A program made the position numbers and the translations under genes. From positions 62,001 through 126,000 of the forward strand of contig JACPVS010000017.1 in NCBI GenBank assembly GCA_016197365.1: DNA of 64,000 nucleotides, in the 5' to 3' direction. The notes beneath the pieces are model-generated. The model was not told where the DNA came from. It was given only the letters and a program-made list of their open reading frames with translations, and searched no databases. This DNA comes from Mycolicibacterium cosmeticum. Lineage in GTDB: Bacteria > Actinomycetota > Actinomycetes > Mycobacteriales > Mycobacteriaceae. Shown here piece after piece: positions 1 through 7,842 of the stretch; position 1 is the stretch's first letter; each line of letters opens with the position of its first letter.

Positions 1-104
1 TGGCCAACCGGGAGAAGAACGCCCGCTTCCACGAGGAGTACGCGCAGCGTTTCGGAGCCCGGCCGGAATCGGCCAAGTGGCAGTCCAATTCCAGCCCATT
101 CTGA
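1..104 (+). CDS. C-terminal end of an unidentified protein (5' truncated by window edge)
   Basis: An open frame enters from the left edge and ends at the TGA at 102-104, giving about 33 residues that finish in AKWQSNSSPF. The codons have the usual G/C third positions of this genome. The tail is hydrophilic and does not identify a family. The neighbouring cupin remnant and SDR are on the opposite strand, so this gene converges on them and probably belongs to a transcription unit lying to the left. No function can be offered. Confidence 0.5.
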   Translation, partial: ANREKNARFHEEYAQRFGARPESAKWQSNSSPF

Positions 105-106
105 CC

Positions 107-450
107 TCAGATATGTGGCCCGACCGGTTTGACCACGGTCAGTAGCACCACCGAATCCGCCAGCGCTGCCAGGCTGTGCCGGGTCCGCGGAATGACCAGG
201 TGATCGCCGGGTGAGCCCTCCCAGTTCGCGTCGGCGCTGCTGAGCCGGACCCGGCCTTCGAGCACCTGCAGCGTCGCCTCCCCCGGACTCTCGTGCTCAT
301 CGAGCCCGTTGCCTCGGTCAGCGCTATCAACGTCTGACGCAGCGCATGCTCGTGTCCGCCGTACACCGTGTGCGCGCTGCGGCCACTGCCGGCAGCGCGT
401 GCCGAGACCAGTTCCTGGCGCGCGAGCGCCGTCAGTGAGATCTTCTCCAT
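107..450 (-). pseudogene. Cupin-domain protein interrupted by a single-base frameshift
   Basis: Read leftwards from the ATG at 450, the first frame encodes MEKISLTALARQEL and runs to roughly position 300. The second half is in another frame and reads LDEHESPGEATLQVLEG ... GDHLVIPRTRHSL, a typical small cupin with the GDxxxIP..RHS motif. Inserting one G near 298-302 (TGSMS would become TGLDEHES) restores a single protein of about 113 residues. Such small cupins usually bind a metal or act as sensors. Either the gene is a recent pseudogene or one base is missing from the assembly. The cupin identity is firm; whether the break is biological is not known. Confidence 0.7.
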
Positions 451-528
451 GACACCCGATGCCTCCACTTCGGGGCCGCGCGCGACCGAGAAGGGACAGT
501 CGCAACGGCCGGGCACCACAGAAGATCG

Positions 529-1221
529 TCATCCGGCCGCCGATGCGCCGAGCGAATTCGACAGCGCTGCCTTCGCGGCGCGCGACGCCTCGTCGGCCAG
601 GATCTCCGGTTCGCCGTTGAGCAACCCGTCGACGGCCACCCGCGCGACGACCGCGGGATCTGTCTTCTGGTCGGCCGGGATGTAGCGGACCATGTCGGTG
701 TCCATGTACCCGACATGCAGCGCAGACACCGAAATTCCGCGGGGTGCGAGTTCCTCACGCACGGCGTCGGTGAGCGCCCACGCCGCCGCCTTCGCCGAGG
801 CGTAGGCACCTGAAGTGTGCGGGTGCAGCCACGACAGCACCGACAACACGTTCAGGATCGCGCCGCCGTCATTGCGTTCGATGACGGGCGCAAAAGCACG
901 GGTCACGCTCAGTGTGCCGAAGTAGTGGGTCTCCATCTCCAGTCGCACATCGTCGATCGGCCCGGTGAGGAGATTGGCGCGGGTGGACACCCCGGCGTTG
1001 TTCACCAGCACGGTCACGTCGGACGCGGTCTGCGCGGCCCGTCGGACAGACTCCGGGTCGGTGATGTCCAGCTGGACCGGGATGGCGCCCGGCAGGTCGA
1101 TGGTCTCGGGGCGCCGCGCTGCGGCGTACACCTTGGCACCGCGGGCCAGCAGCTCAGCGGCGATCTGCCTGCCCAGTCCACGGTTGGCGCCGGTGACCAG
1201 CGCAGTGATGTTGTCAGTCAT
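529..1221 (-). CDS. Short-chain dehydrogenase/reductase (SDR)
   Basis: The 230-residue protein is a classical SDR. It has the nucleotide-binding TGANRGLG at residues 10-17, NNAG at 74-77 and the catalytic pair Tyr140/Lys144 in YASAK. The family reduces or oxidises carbonyl/alcohol substrates with NAD(P)H; the substrate cannot be read from sequence. The ATG at 1221 is preferred over one three codons upstream because it places the Rossmann motif at the usual distance from the N-terminus. It is divergent from the MFS transporter at 1338, and the short shared promoter region suggests possible co-regulation. Confidence 0.85.
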   Translation of the reverse strand: MTDNITALVTGANRGLGRQIAAELLARGAKVYAAARRPETIDLPGAIPVQLDITDPESVRRAAQTASDVTVLVNNAGVSTRANLLTGPIDDVRLEMETHYFGTLSVTRAFAPVIERNDGGAILNVLSVLSWLHPHTSGAYASAKAAAWALTDAVREELAPRGISVSALHVGYMDTDMVRYIPADQKTDPAVVARVAVDGLLNGEPEILADEASRAAKAALSNSLGASAAG

Positions 1222-1252
1222 ACCGCGCACAACATCGGCAATGACGACATCG

Positions 1253-1267
1253 GTACCCGGCCGGTAC
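1253..1267. promoter_or_regulatory. Inverted repeat between divergent SDR and MFS genes
   Basis: GTACC and GGTAC flank CGGCC, making a 5-bp-arm inverted repeat in the 116-bp space between two divergent genes. The position suits an operator, but the arms are short and GC-rich DNA produces such repeats by chance. No regulator gene is immediately adjacent. Confidence 0.2.
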
Positions 1268-1337
1268 TAGGAATCGCCTTCCAGCTGCGAGCAATCCGAT
1301 CCTGGCCCGGGACGCGCCCCGGCCCGATGATCAGACG

Positions 1338-2558
1338 ATGCGACGACACCTCCACACCGCCGTGCTGCCCACCGCCGCGGCACTGGCCGCCGCGATGGGC
1401 GTCGGCCGGTTCGTCTACACGCCCATCCTGCCGTTGATGACAGCCCAGGCCGGGCTCGGCGCGCACTCGGCCGGGCATCTGGCGACCGCGAACTATCTCG
1501 GCTACCTGGGCGGCGCGGTGGCCACGACGCTGTCCCCGCGGCTGGCCCGCTCCGGGCTTGCCTGCCGGGTCTCGCTGCTCGCGATCGTCGCGAGCATGGC
1601 GGCAATGCCGTTGACAGTCAACGTCATTGCGTGGTTGTCGCTACGCACCGTCGCGGGATTCACCAGCGCGGTGGTGTTCGTGATAGCCGTCAACACGCTG
1701 CTGGAGCGGTTGCCCGAAAAGGTGGGTTGGGGCTTCGGCGGGGTGGGCGCGGGGATCGCGTTGTCCGCGGTCCTGGTGCTGGCGCTGCCCACCGCCGCCG
1801 GGTGGCGCACGGCGTGGTGGTCGGCGGCGGCCCTCGCCTCAGTGCTCGCCGCGGCCGGCTGGTCCGTGCATCCGCGGCGCGAAACCGCGCCGACCGGCGT
1901 GGCACCCACACGGACGCACCGCGCGGGCACCGCGCGATTCGTGCTCCTGTTCACCGGCTACACGCTGGAAGGCATCGGCTACATCATCGCCGGGACCTTC
2001 CTGGTGGCGGCGGTGACGCAGCATTCCCCCGGCGCCCTGGGTAACAGCGCCTGGCTGGTGGTCGGGCTGGCCGTCATCCCATCGGCCGCGCTGTGGGTCC
2101 GGCTCGGCGCGCGGTTCGGCCAACCGGCGATGCTCACCGCGGCACTGGCGCTGCAGGCCGTCGGCATCGCACTGGCCTGCCAGGGCGGCAGCGCGGCGAG
2201 CTTGGCGGGGGCACTGCTGTTCGGGGGCACCTTCATCGGGGTGAGCACGCTGGCCATGGCCGAGGGACGACTGCTCGGGATACGCGGCGCAGTGGCCCTG
2301 CTGACCGTCGGCTACTCCGTCGGCCAGATCGTGGGACCGCTGGTGGTGGCGCCACTGCTGGACGGCGGCTACCGGCCGGCGCTCATCGTCTCGGCGTCGA
2401 TCGTGCTACTCGCCGGACTGGCGACCGGCGCGGTGTGGGTCATCACCCGGCAGCCAGGTACTGGGCTCACCCACTTCGAGAATGCCTGTACCGGTGGTGA
2501 ATTGGTCGATGACCGCAAGGATGGCCGGGTTGGTTTCGTCCCGGCGCCACACCAGTGA
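1338..2558 (+). CDS. MFS transporter, YbfB/YjiJ-like
   Basis: This 406-residue protein is almost entirely hydrophobic, with about 12 predicted membrane spans. The N-terminus (MGVGRFVYTPILPLM, residues 20-34) resembles the YbfB/YjiJ branch of the major facilitator superfamily. Members are inner-membrane exporters or importers of mostly unknown cargo. The last 45 or so residues form a hydrophilic tail after the final span. That tail overlaps the 3' end of the opposite-strand LysR gene by 153 bases, an unusually long convergent overlap. Substrate is unknown. Confidence 0.8.
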   Translation: MRRHLHTAVLPTAAALAAAMGVGRFVYTPILPLMTAQAGLGAHSAGHLATANYLGYLGGAVATTLSPRLARSGLACRVSLLAIVASMAAMPLTVNVIAWLSLRTVAGFTSAVVFVIAVNTLLERLPEKVGWGFGGVGAGIALSAVLVLALPTAAGWRTAWWSAAALASVLAAAGWSVHPRRETAPTGVAPTRTHRAGTARFVLLFTGYTLEGIGYIIAGTFLVAAVTQHSPGALGNSAWLVVGLAVIPSAALWVRLGARFGQPAMLTAALALQAVGIALACQGGSAASLAGALLFGGTFIGVSTLAMAEGRLLGIRGAVALLTVGYSVGQIVGPLVVAPLLDGGYRPALIVSASIVLLAGLATGAVWVITRQPGTGLTHFENACTGGELVDDRKDGRVGFVPAPHQ

Positions 2559-3338
2559 CCACGTCCACAGCGGAGTAGGGGCCACCACCGGCCTGCGCAC
2601 CAGGTCACGCGGTTCAGCGTCGTTCTGCCCACGCGGGTTGTTCAGCACCGGACGGCCCAGATTGCGCACGTGCTCGAAGAAGGTCGGCCCGGTGACCCCG
2701 CCGTCGTCGGTGCGCATCACGCGGGCCCCGGTGTCAGCGGCGAACCGCTCGGCGTAGCGGTTCCACGACGACCAACTCGCGGTATCGGTGTCCACCAGTA
2801 CCACGGTGTCCTTGGCCTGCACCGGTGCGTCGTCGTTGCCGGGGCACAGGGCATACAGCCGGTCCACCCCGACCAGTCGCGCCTCCAGCGACAGCGCGTC
2901 GAGGTCGGCGTCGAGCACCCAGCAGATGGCGAGGTCCAGGCTGCCGTCGGCCACCCTGGCCGCCTGGGTGTGCGACGGCATCACCCAGGTGTCCACCCGC
3001 AGCTGGGCCACCCCCGCGGCCCGCTCGGCCCAGTCCACCGGACACCAGTTGACGTAACCGATGCGCACGGGATCGGACACCACCAATCCGGTTGCCTGCC
3101 TTCGTAATTCGTCGGCCTGATCAATCAACGCCCGGGCACCGGGCAACAGCGCGGCACCGGCCGCCGTCAGCGTCACCGAGCGCCGGTCCCGGTCGAACAA
3201 CTGGACTTTCAGATCCCGCTCGAGGGCCTTGATCTGCTGGGACAGCGACGGGCCCGCGATGCGCAGCCGTTCGGCGGCGCGACCGAAGTTCAGTTCCTCG
3301 GCGACCGTGACGAAGTACCGCAGCTGACGCAGTTCCAC
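2406..3338 (-). CDS. LysR-family transcriptional regulator
   Basis: With a GTG start at 3338 the protein has 310 residues, the normal LysR length. It begins VELRQLRYFVTVAEELNFGR, the standard winged-helix N-terminus, with the recognition helix around GPSLSQQIKALE, and is followed by a periplasmic-binding-like effector domain. The frame stays open further upstream but that part resembles no LysR protein. The gene is divergent from the SDR at 3458, the classic arrangement for a LysR protein that controls its neighbour. The inducer is unknown. The 3' end overlaps the MFS gene by 153 bases. Confidence 0.88.
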   Translation of the reverse strand: MELRQLRYFVTVAEELNFGRAAERLRIAGPSLSQQIKALERDLKVQLFDRDRRSVTLTAAGAALLPGARALIDQADELRRQATGLVVSDPVRIGYVNWCPVDWAERAAGVAQLRVDTWVMPSHTQAARVADGSLDLAICWVLDADLDALSLEARLVGVDRLYALCPGNDDAPVQAKDTVVLVDTDTASWSSWNRYAERFAADTGARVMRTDDGGVTGPTFFEHVRNLGRPVLNNPRGQNDAEPRDLVRRPVVAPTPLWTWSLVWRRDETNPAILAVIDQFTTGTGILEVGEPSTWLPGDDPHRAGRQSGE

Positions 3339-3457
3339 CGGCAGAGCGTAGTAGGCGTTTCCTCTCAGGAGGGAGGTATCGCGTCGTGCCGGGCAGACAT
3401 CGCCGGAGCCGGGGCCGAGGTTGAGTAGTGCATCAGAGCAACCGAAAGGCACAGACC

Positions 3458-4171
3458 ATGAACACCACACCTCGCGTAGCGATCATCACCGGCGCCTCCC
3501 AGGGCATCGGCGAAGCGCTGGTCGCCGGCTACCGCAAGCTCGGCTACGCCGTCGTCGCGAACTCCCGCAGCATCGCCCCCAGCGACGATCCGATGGTCCT
3601 GAGCGTGGCCGGCGACATCGGCCAACCGGGTGTCGGCAAGCGCATCGTCGACGCCGCCCTCGACCGGTTCGGCCGGGTGGACACCGTCGTCAACAACGCG
3701 GGCATCTTCGTCGCCAAACCGTTCACCGAGTACACCGACGCAGACTTCGACGCCGTCAGCGGTGTGAACGTCCGTGGCTTCTTCGAAGTCACCCGCGCCG
3801 CGGTGACCGCCATGCTCATCCGCGAGGGCGGCGGGAACATCGTCAACATCTCGACCAGCCTGGTCGACCACGCCAACTCTCAGGTGCCCTCGGCACTGGC
3901 GTCGCTGTCCAAGGGTGGGCTGAACGCGGTGACCAAGGCCCTGGCGATCGAATACGCCGGGCGCGGTATCCGGTCCAACGCAGTGGCGCTGGGCATCATC
4001 GACACCCCGATGCACGAACCGCAGACCCACGACTTCCTGGCGGCACTGCACCCGATGGGTCACCTGGGTGATATCGATGATGTGGTGGATGCGGTGCTGT
4101 ACCTGGAGCAGGCGAAGTTCGTCACCGGCGAGGTCCTGCATGTCGACGGAGGTCAAAGTGCCGGACACTAG
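3458..4171 (+). CDS. SDR-family protein lacking the catalytic tyrosine
   Basis: The 237-residue protein has TGASQGIG at residues 11-18 and NNAG at 79-82, so it binds NAD(P). In the place of YxxxK it reads ALASLSK: Lys152 is present but residue 148 is Ala instead of Tyr. I recall a branch of LysR-linked SDRs with this same change, which implies an altered mechanism or a non-catalytic role, but I could not check this. The ATG at 3458 is chosen because GAAAGG lies about 9 bases upstream; an in-frame ATG at 3428 lacks that. It is divergent from the LysR gene and overlaps the NTF2-like gene downstream, so the two are probably co-expressed. Confidence 0.85.
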   Translation: MNTTPRVAIITGASQGIGEALVAGYRKLGYAVVANSRSIAPSDDPMVLSVAGDIGQPGVGKRIVDAALDRFGRVDTVVNNAGIFVAKPFTEYTDADFDAVSGVNVRGFFEVTRAAVTAMLIREGGGNIVNISTSLVDHANSQVPSALASLSKGGLNAVTKALAIEYAGRGIRSNAVALGIIDTPMHEPQTHDFLAALHPMGHLGDIDDVVDAVLYLEQAKFVTGEVLHVDGGQSAGH

Positions 4172-4526
4172 CGAGGCCATCGTCCGCGGCGTGCTGGACG
4201 AGTGGAAAGCCGGGATCGACGCGCACGACCCGGCCCGGGTGGCGGCGATGTTCGCGACCGACGCGGTGTTCCAGGGGTTGCGGCCCTACACCGTGGGACG
4301 CGAAGGCGTGTTCGCCTACTACGACGGCCAGCCCCGCGGGCTGACGGTCGACTACCGGATCGACGAGATCCGCAGGGCCGCCGACGACGTGGTGCTCGGC
4401 TACGGCCGAGCCGACTTCACCCGGCCGGACGGGACCGTGAACAGCCTGATGCTCGGGGTCGTGCTGACGCGGGGCGCCGACGGTTGGCTCATCGCGCAGT
4501 ACCAGGTCAGTTCACCACCCGGCTAA
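4158..4526 (+). CDS. NTF2-like / SnoaL-type small protein
   Basis: The 122-residue product (IVRGVLDEWKAGIDAHDPARVAAMFATDAVFQGLRPY) has the helix-then-sheet pattern of the NTF2-like cone fold (SgcJ/SnoaL type). That fold occurs in small isomerases, cyclases and ligand-binding proteins. A GTG start at 4158 is preferred because GGAGG lies five bases upstream; an ATG at 4140 is the alternative. The gene begins inside the 3' end of the SDR gene, so translation is coupled and the two may act in one small catabolic step. Its stop overlaps the stop of the convergent F420 oxidoreductase by four bases. Confidence 0.75.
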   Translation: MPDTSEAIVRGVLDEWKAGIDAHDPARVAAMFATDAVFQGLRPYTVGREGVFAYYDGQPRGLTVDYRIDEIRRAADDVVLGYGRADFTRPDGTVNSLMLGVVLTRGADGWLIAQYQVSSPPG

Positions 4527-5512
4527 CTGAGGGCGGGAATGACCTCGCGTTCGAACAACTCGATACCGGAGCGGTCGTACGCGGCCTCGGGGAAGTACAG
4601 GATGGCGTACTCGCAGCCGAGGTCGCGCAGGCGCGTCAGCCTGTCGACGATCTGCTCGGGAATGCCGGTGGCCGAGTCGGGCGAAGCGACGTTGGCGAGC
4701 ATCGCGTCGACGGCCGCCTCGGGGGCCTTGCCCACCTGACGCTCCCGGATGCGGGCCAGGCGGTCGGCCACCTCTGCCTCGGACTGTCCGACGACGGCAT
4801 TGAGATTGGCGGAGCGCACGATGGCGTCGTAGTCGGTGCCGACGTCCCGGCAGTGCCCGGCCAGGATCTCGGACTTGCGCGCGAACTCCTCGGGAGCCGA
4901 ACTGAAGTTGGTGTACTGCGCATACTTGGCCGCGATCTTCAGCGTCACCTTCTCGCCACCCCCGGCGATCCACAGCGGCAGGCCGCCCTCCTGCAGCGGC
5001 TTGGGCGCCACGATGGCGTCGTTCACCTGGTAGTACTTGCCGTCGAAGGTGACGCGGCCGTCGCGCCAGGCGTCGCGCATGATCTGCACGCCCTCGTCGA
5101 GCCGGCCCAGCCGCTCCCCGGCGGACGGGAAGCCGTAGCCGTAGGCGCGCCACTCGTGCTCGTACCAGCCGCCGCCGATGCCCATCTGTGTGCGCCCACC
5201 GGAGATCGCATCGACGGTCGCGGCAATTTTTGCCAGGTAGGCGGGGTTCCGGTAGCTCATGGCCGTACACATCTGGCCGAGCTTGACCCTGCTGGTGGTC
5301 GCGGCCAGTGCCGCCATCAACGACCACGCCTCATGGGTGGCTTCGTCGGTGGGCACCGGGACGGTGTGGAAATGGTCGTACACCCATACCGAATCCCAGG
5401 CACTGTCATCGGCGTGAGCGGCCAATTCGCTCATCAGCGGCCAGTGCTGCCCGGTGGGGATGCCGACGAGATCGAGGCGCCAACCTTGCGGAATGAAAAG
5501 TCCGAAGTGCAT
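4523..5512 (-). CDS. LLM-class F420-dependent oxidoreductase (TIGR03560-like)
   Basis: The protein (329 residues from ATG 5512; 336 from ATG 5533) is a luciferase-like TIM-barrel enzyme. It begins MHFGLFIPQGWRLDLVG and continues with TSRVKLGQMCTAMSYRNPAY and the MGIGGGWYEHEWRAYGYGFP segment typical of mycobacterial coenzyme-F420-linked enzymes. Hydride transfer to or from F420 is expected; the organic substrate is unknown. The 5512 start matches the family N-terminus. The gene is divergent from the secreted protein at 5596, with only 62-83 bases between them. Confidence 0.82.
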   Translation of the reverse strand: MHFGLFIPQGWRLDLVGIPTGQHWPLMSELAAHADDSAWDSVWVYDHFHTVPVPTDEATHEAWSLMAALAATTSRVKLGQMCTAMSYRNPAYLAKIAATVDAISGGRTQMGIGGGWYEHEWRAYGYGFPSAGERLGRLDEGVQIMRDAWRDGRVTFDGKYYQVNDAIVAPKPLQEGGLPLWIAGGGEKVTLKIAAKYAQYTNFSSAPEEFARKSEILAGHCRDVGTDYDAIVRSANLNAVVGQSEAEVADRLARIRERQVGKAPEAAVDAMLANVASPDSATGIPEQIVDRLTRLRDLGCEYAILYFPEAAYDRSGIELFEREVIPALS

Positions 5513-5595
5513 GCCTTGAAACTGTAGGCCCATCACTTTGTTATCTCGTCTACACTCTAGGAAATTGTTCGCTACATCTATGGGTGAGGACTGGC

Positions 5596-6231
5596 ATGAC
5601 CAACTCGACGCGCCGCTACGCGGCAGCCGTGGCGGCGGCCTTCGCACCATTGGCCGTCGTATCCGTGATCACCGCCGCGCCCAGCTCCGCCGACTGCGGG
5701 GCGGACCAATCGGAATTCAACGGCAGCTGCGTCACGTCGAACTGCAAGAAGAGCGAGGTCCGCGACGCCGGCACCGGTGAGTGCCGCAGCGCGTTGTCGG
5801 CGGCACTCGGCAAGGCCCAGCCCCGCAAGGTCGCCGAGGTCAGCCCCGAGCAGTGGAACCAGGCGTACCACGTCGCGCAGCAGGGCAACATCATCCCGTC
5901 CGGGGTGAAGGCCACCAAGGACGTGTTCAGCGTGGTGAACTCCGCGATCGACGTGCCCACCAGTTTCATCGGCGGCGTGAACGACCTCGCGTACACCGGC
6001 CTGCTGTTCAGCCGCCTCGTGAATCCGGCCGCCGCGACCAGCACCTTAGCCAAGTCCGCAACGGCCCCCGTCAGCGCGATGGGCGCCATCGCCGACGTCG
6101 CCCAGTCGCTACCGTCCCCGAAGGTCGGCCTGCCGAAGGTCGGTCTGCCCAAGCTCGGTGTCCCGAAGATGCCGAAGCTGTTCTCGACCTGCCTGCCGGT
6201 GAAGTTCGTGTTCTTCCGGCCCTGCATCTGA
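5596..6231 (+). CDS. Secreted protein with Pro-Lys-Val-Gly-Leu repeats
   Basis: The 211-residue protein starts with a Sec-type signal peptide (about 30 residues, ending near APSSADCG). It has a short Cys-containing region (C38, C49, C54 and C68 area) and a C-terminal stretch of short repeats, PKVGLPKVGLPKLGVPKMPK, before a final Cys-containing tail. GAGG lies eight bases upstream of the ATG. No enzyme motif is present. It is probably a mycobacterial cell-envelope or exported protein. The lysines spaced through a proline-rich tail could contact an anionic surface, but this is only a guess. Confidence 0.7.
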   Translation: MTNSTRRYAAAVAAAFAPLAVVSVITAAPSSADCGADQSEFNGSCVTSNCKKSEVRDAGTGECRSALSAALGKAQPRKVAEVSPEQWNQAYHVAQQGNIIPSGVKATKDVFSVVNSAIDVPTSFIGGVNDLAYTGLLFSRLVNPAAATSTLAKSATAPVSAMGAIADVAQSLPSPKVGLPKVGLPKLGVPKMPKLFSTCLPVKFVFFRPCI

Positions 6232-6247
6232 TTCGAAACTTCGACCT

Positions 6248-6277
6248 CCGGCCGGGAACCTGCGGGTTCCTGGCCGG
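6248..6277. terminator. Bidirectional hairpin terminator
   Basis: Arms 6248-6260 and 6265-6277 pair over 13 bases, with one G-T wobble, around the loop TGCG. The hairpin sits in the 53-bp gap between the convergent secreted-protein gene and acyl-CoA synthetase gene. There is no long U-tract, as is usual in mycobacteria. Confidence 0.65.
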
Positions 6278-6284
6278 ACGTGTT

Positions 6285-7745
6285 TCAGGGCCGATACAGC
6301 GCGGCGACGTCGCGCAGGCTGACCTTGAGGGCCGGGTTGCGTGGCAGCGCGCCGACCACCACGACCTGCACCGGGACGCAGTGCCGCGGCAGGGTGTCGC
6401 GCACCAGGTCCTGTAGCTCGGCCGGGTCCGGGGCGGGTGCACCGGGCGTGGATTCCACGGCGGCGAACGGCACCTGCCCCAGTCGGGCGTCGGGCACCCC
6501 GACCACGCAGGCTTCGTGCACGCCGGGATGGTCCAGCAGCACGCGGCGCACCGTCTCGGGCAGGATCTTGAAGCCGCCCCGATTGATGGCGCCGTCGGCC
6601 CGGCCGTGCAAGGTGATGAATCCGTCGTCGTCGATGGACGCGAGGTCGGTGGTGCGGATCCAGTCGGGGTTGATCGTCGCGATCCGCGCCTCCAGCAGGC
6701 CCTGCCGTCCCGCGGGCAACCGCTCCCCAGTGTCGGTATCGATGATCCGGACCTCGGTGTCGGGCAGCGCTTTTCCCGAGCTCAACCGTTTGGTGGCGCC
6801 GAACTCGCGATACAGCTCAGGCGTCCAGGTACACACCGATCCGGCGAATTCCGTTGCGCCGTAAGCCAACAACACCGGAATGCGGTACCGCCGCTCGAAC
6901 TCGTCACGCACCTCCGGATCCAGTGGGCCCGAGGCACTCATGATGAACTGCAGCGAGGCCAGGTCGTCGGGGTCCAGATCGGCGTCCAGCAGCATGCGCA
7001 CCACCGCGGGTTGCACGCCGGCCCGTTGCAGCCGATGGGTTTTCACCACCCGCACCCATTCGCCGACGCTGAACTTCTCCAACAGGACCATGCGCTTGCC
7101 GACGTAGGCGCCGGTGATCAGTTGGCACACGCCGCCTATCCCACCGAGCGGCCAGTACACGAGTTCGGGTGGATCGTCCGGGCTGGCCTGGCCGCCGGTC
7201 ACGCTGAACACGGTGCGTTCCAGCACCGGGGCGGGGATGGCCTGCCGCTTGGGCGGGCCGGTGGTGCCGCTGGTGAGGACGTGCAGTCCGGCGTCCCCGC
7301 GCACGGCTTCGGCGTGACTGCGCGTCAGACCGTCGACGAGGTGCGCTCCCGTCGCCGAGATCCGCACCCCGGCACCGCCGGCCGAGGCGACCGCGGCGAC
7401 GACCGGCTCGGTCCAGTCCTCGTCCTCGGCGAGCACCGCGGGCAGTAGCAACTTCTCGATGTCGCCGGCGATGGCGGCCGGGGACTGGAACGAGTAGATC
7501 ATCGACACCCAGCGCCGGGCCGCGAGCAGGCCGATGACCGCGGCAGCGTGGGGCAGCCTGTTGCGGACCACCAACCCGACCGGTGCGCCGGCGGGCACGC
7601 CCGCGCGGTCCAGCGCGGCCTCGACCGCCGCGCCGATCGTGGTGACTTCGGCACCCGTGTACCAGCGTCCGCCGAACTCGATGCAGGGCCGGTCGCCGTA
7701 TCCGGCTGCCCTTGCCGCAAAGGTTTCGGTAAAGCTTTCGGTCAC
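6285..7745 (-). CDS. AMP-forming acyl-CoA synthetase / ligase
   Basis: The 486-residue protein belongs to the ANL superfamily. LTSGTTGPPKR (about residue 155) is the phosphate-binding loop, YGATE (about 300) contacts adenine, and WIRTTDLASIDDDGFI followed by GRADGAINRGGFKI marks the hinge and C-terminal domain. The lysine of the NPALKVSLRD segment near the end is the expected catalytic lysine. It should activate a carboxylic acid as acyl-AMP and then acyl-CoA. The GTG at 7745 (VTESFTETFAARAAGYGDRP) gives the standard N-terminus; the longer open frame upstream is antisense to the lipase and is not used. It is divergent from the lipase pair. Confidence 0.87.
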   Translation of the reverse strand: MTESFTETFAARAAGYGDRPCIEFGGRWYTGAEVTTIGAAVEAALDRAGVPAGAPVGLVVRNRLPHAAAVIGLLAARRWVSMIYSFQSPAAIAGDIEKLLLPAVLAEDEDWTEPVVAAVASAGGAGVRISATGAHLVDGLTRSHAEAVRGDAGLHVLTSGTTGPPKRQAIPAPVLERTVFSVTGGQASPDDPPELVYWPLGGIGGVCQLITGAYVGKRMVLLEKFSVGEWVRVVKTHRLQRAGVQPAVVRMLLDADLDPDDLASLQFIMSASGPLDPEVRDEFERRYRIPVLLAYGATEFAGSVCTWTPELYREFGATKRLSSGKALPDTEVRIIDTDTGERLPAGRQGLLEARIATINPDWIRTTDLASIDDDGFITLHGRADGAINRGGFKILPETVRRVLLDHPGVHEACVVGVPDARLGQVPFAAVESTPGAPAPDPAELQDLVRDTLPRHCVPVQVVVVGALPRNPALKVSLRDVAALYRP

Positions 7746-7842
7746 TTGGGCAGGGTAGCGGTCACGCGAAAAGCCCACGCCGACCCCGACTGGTTCGGTA
7801 TACACAGGACCGCTGGTATCGCCTATCGGGTTGGGGGGTCTG

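Noticed and set aside
4202..5527. 441-residue plus-strand frame opposite the F420 oxidoreductase
   Set aside because: Antisense shadow; the luciferase-like enzyme on the minus strand is clear, and the NTF2-like gene explains the first part in another frame.
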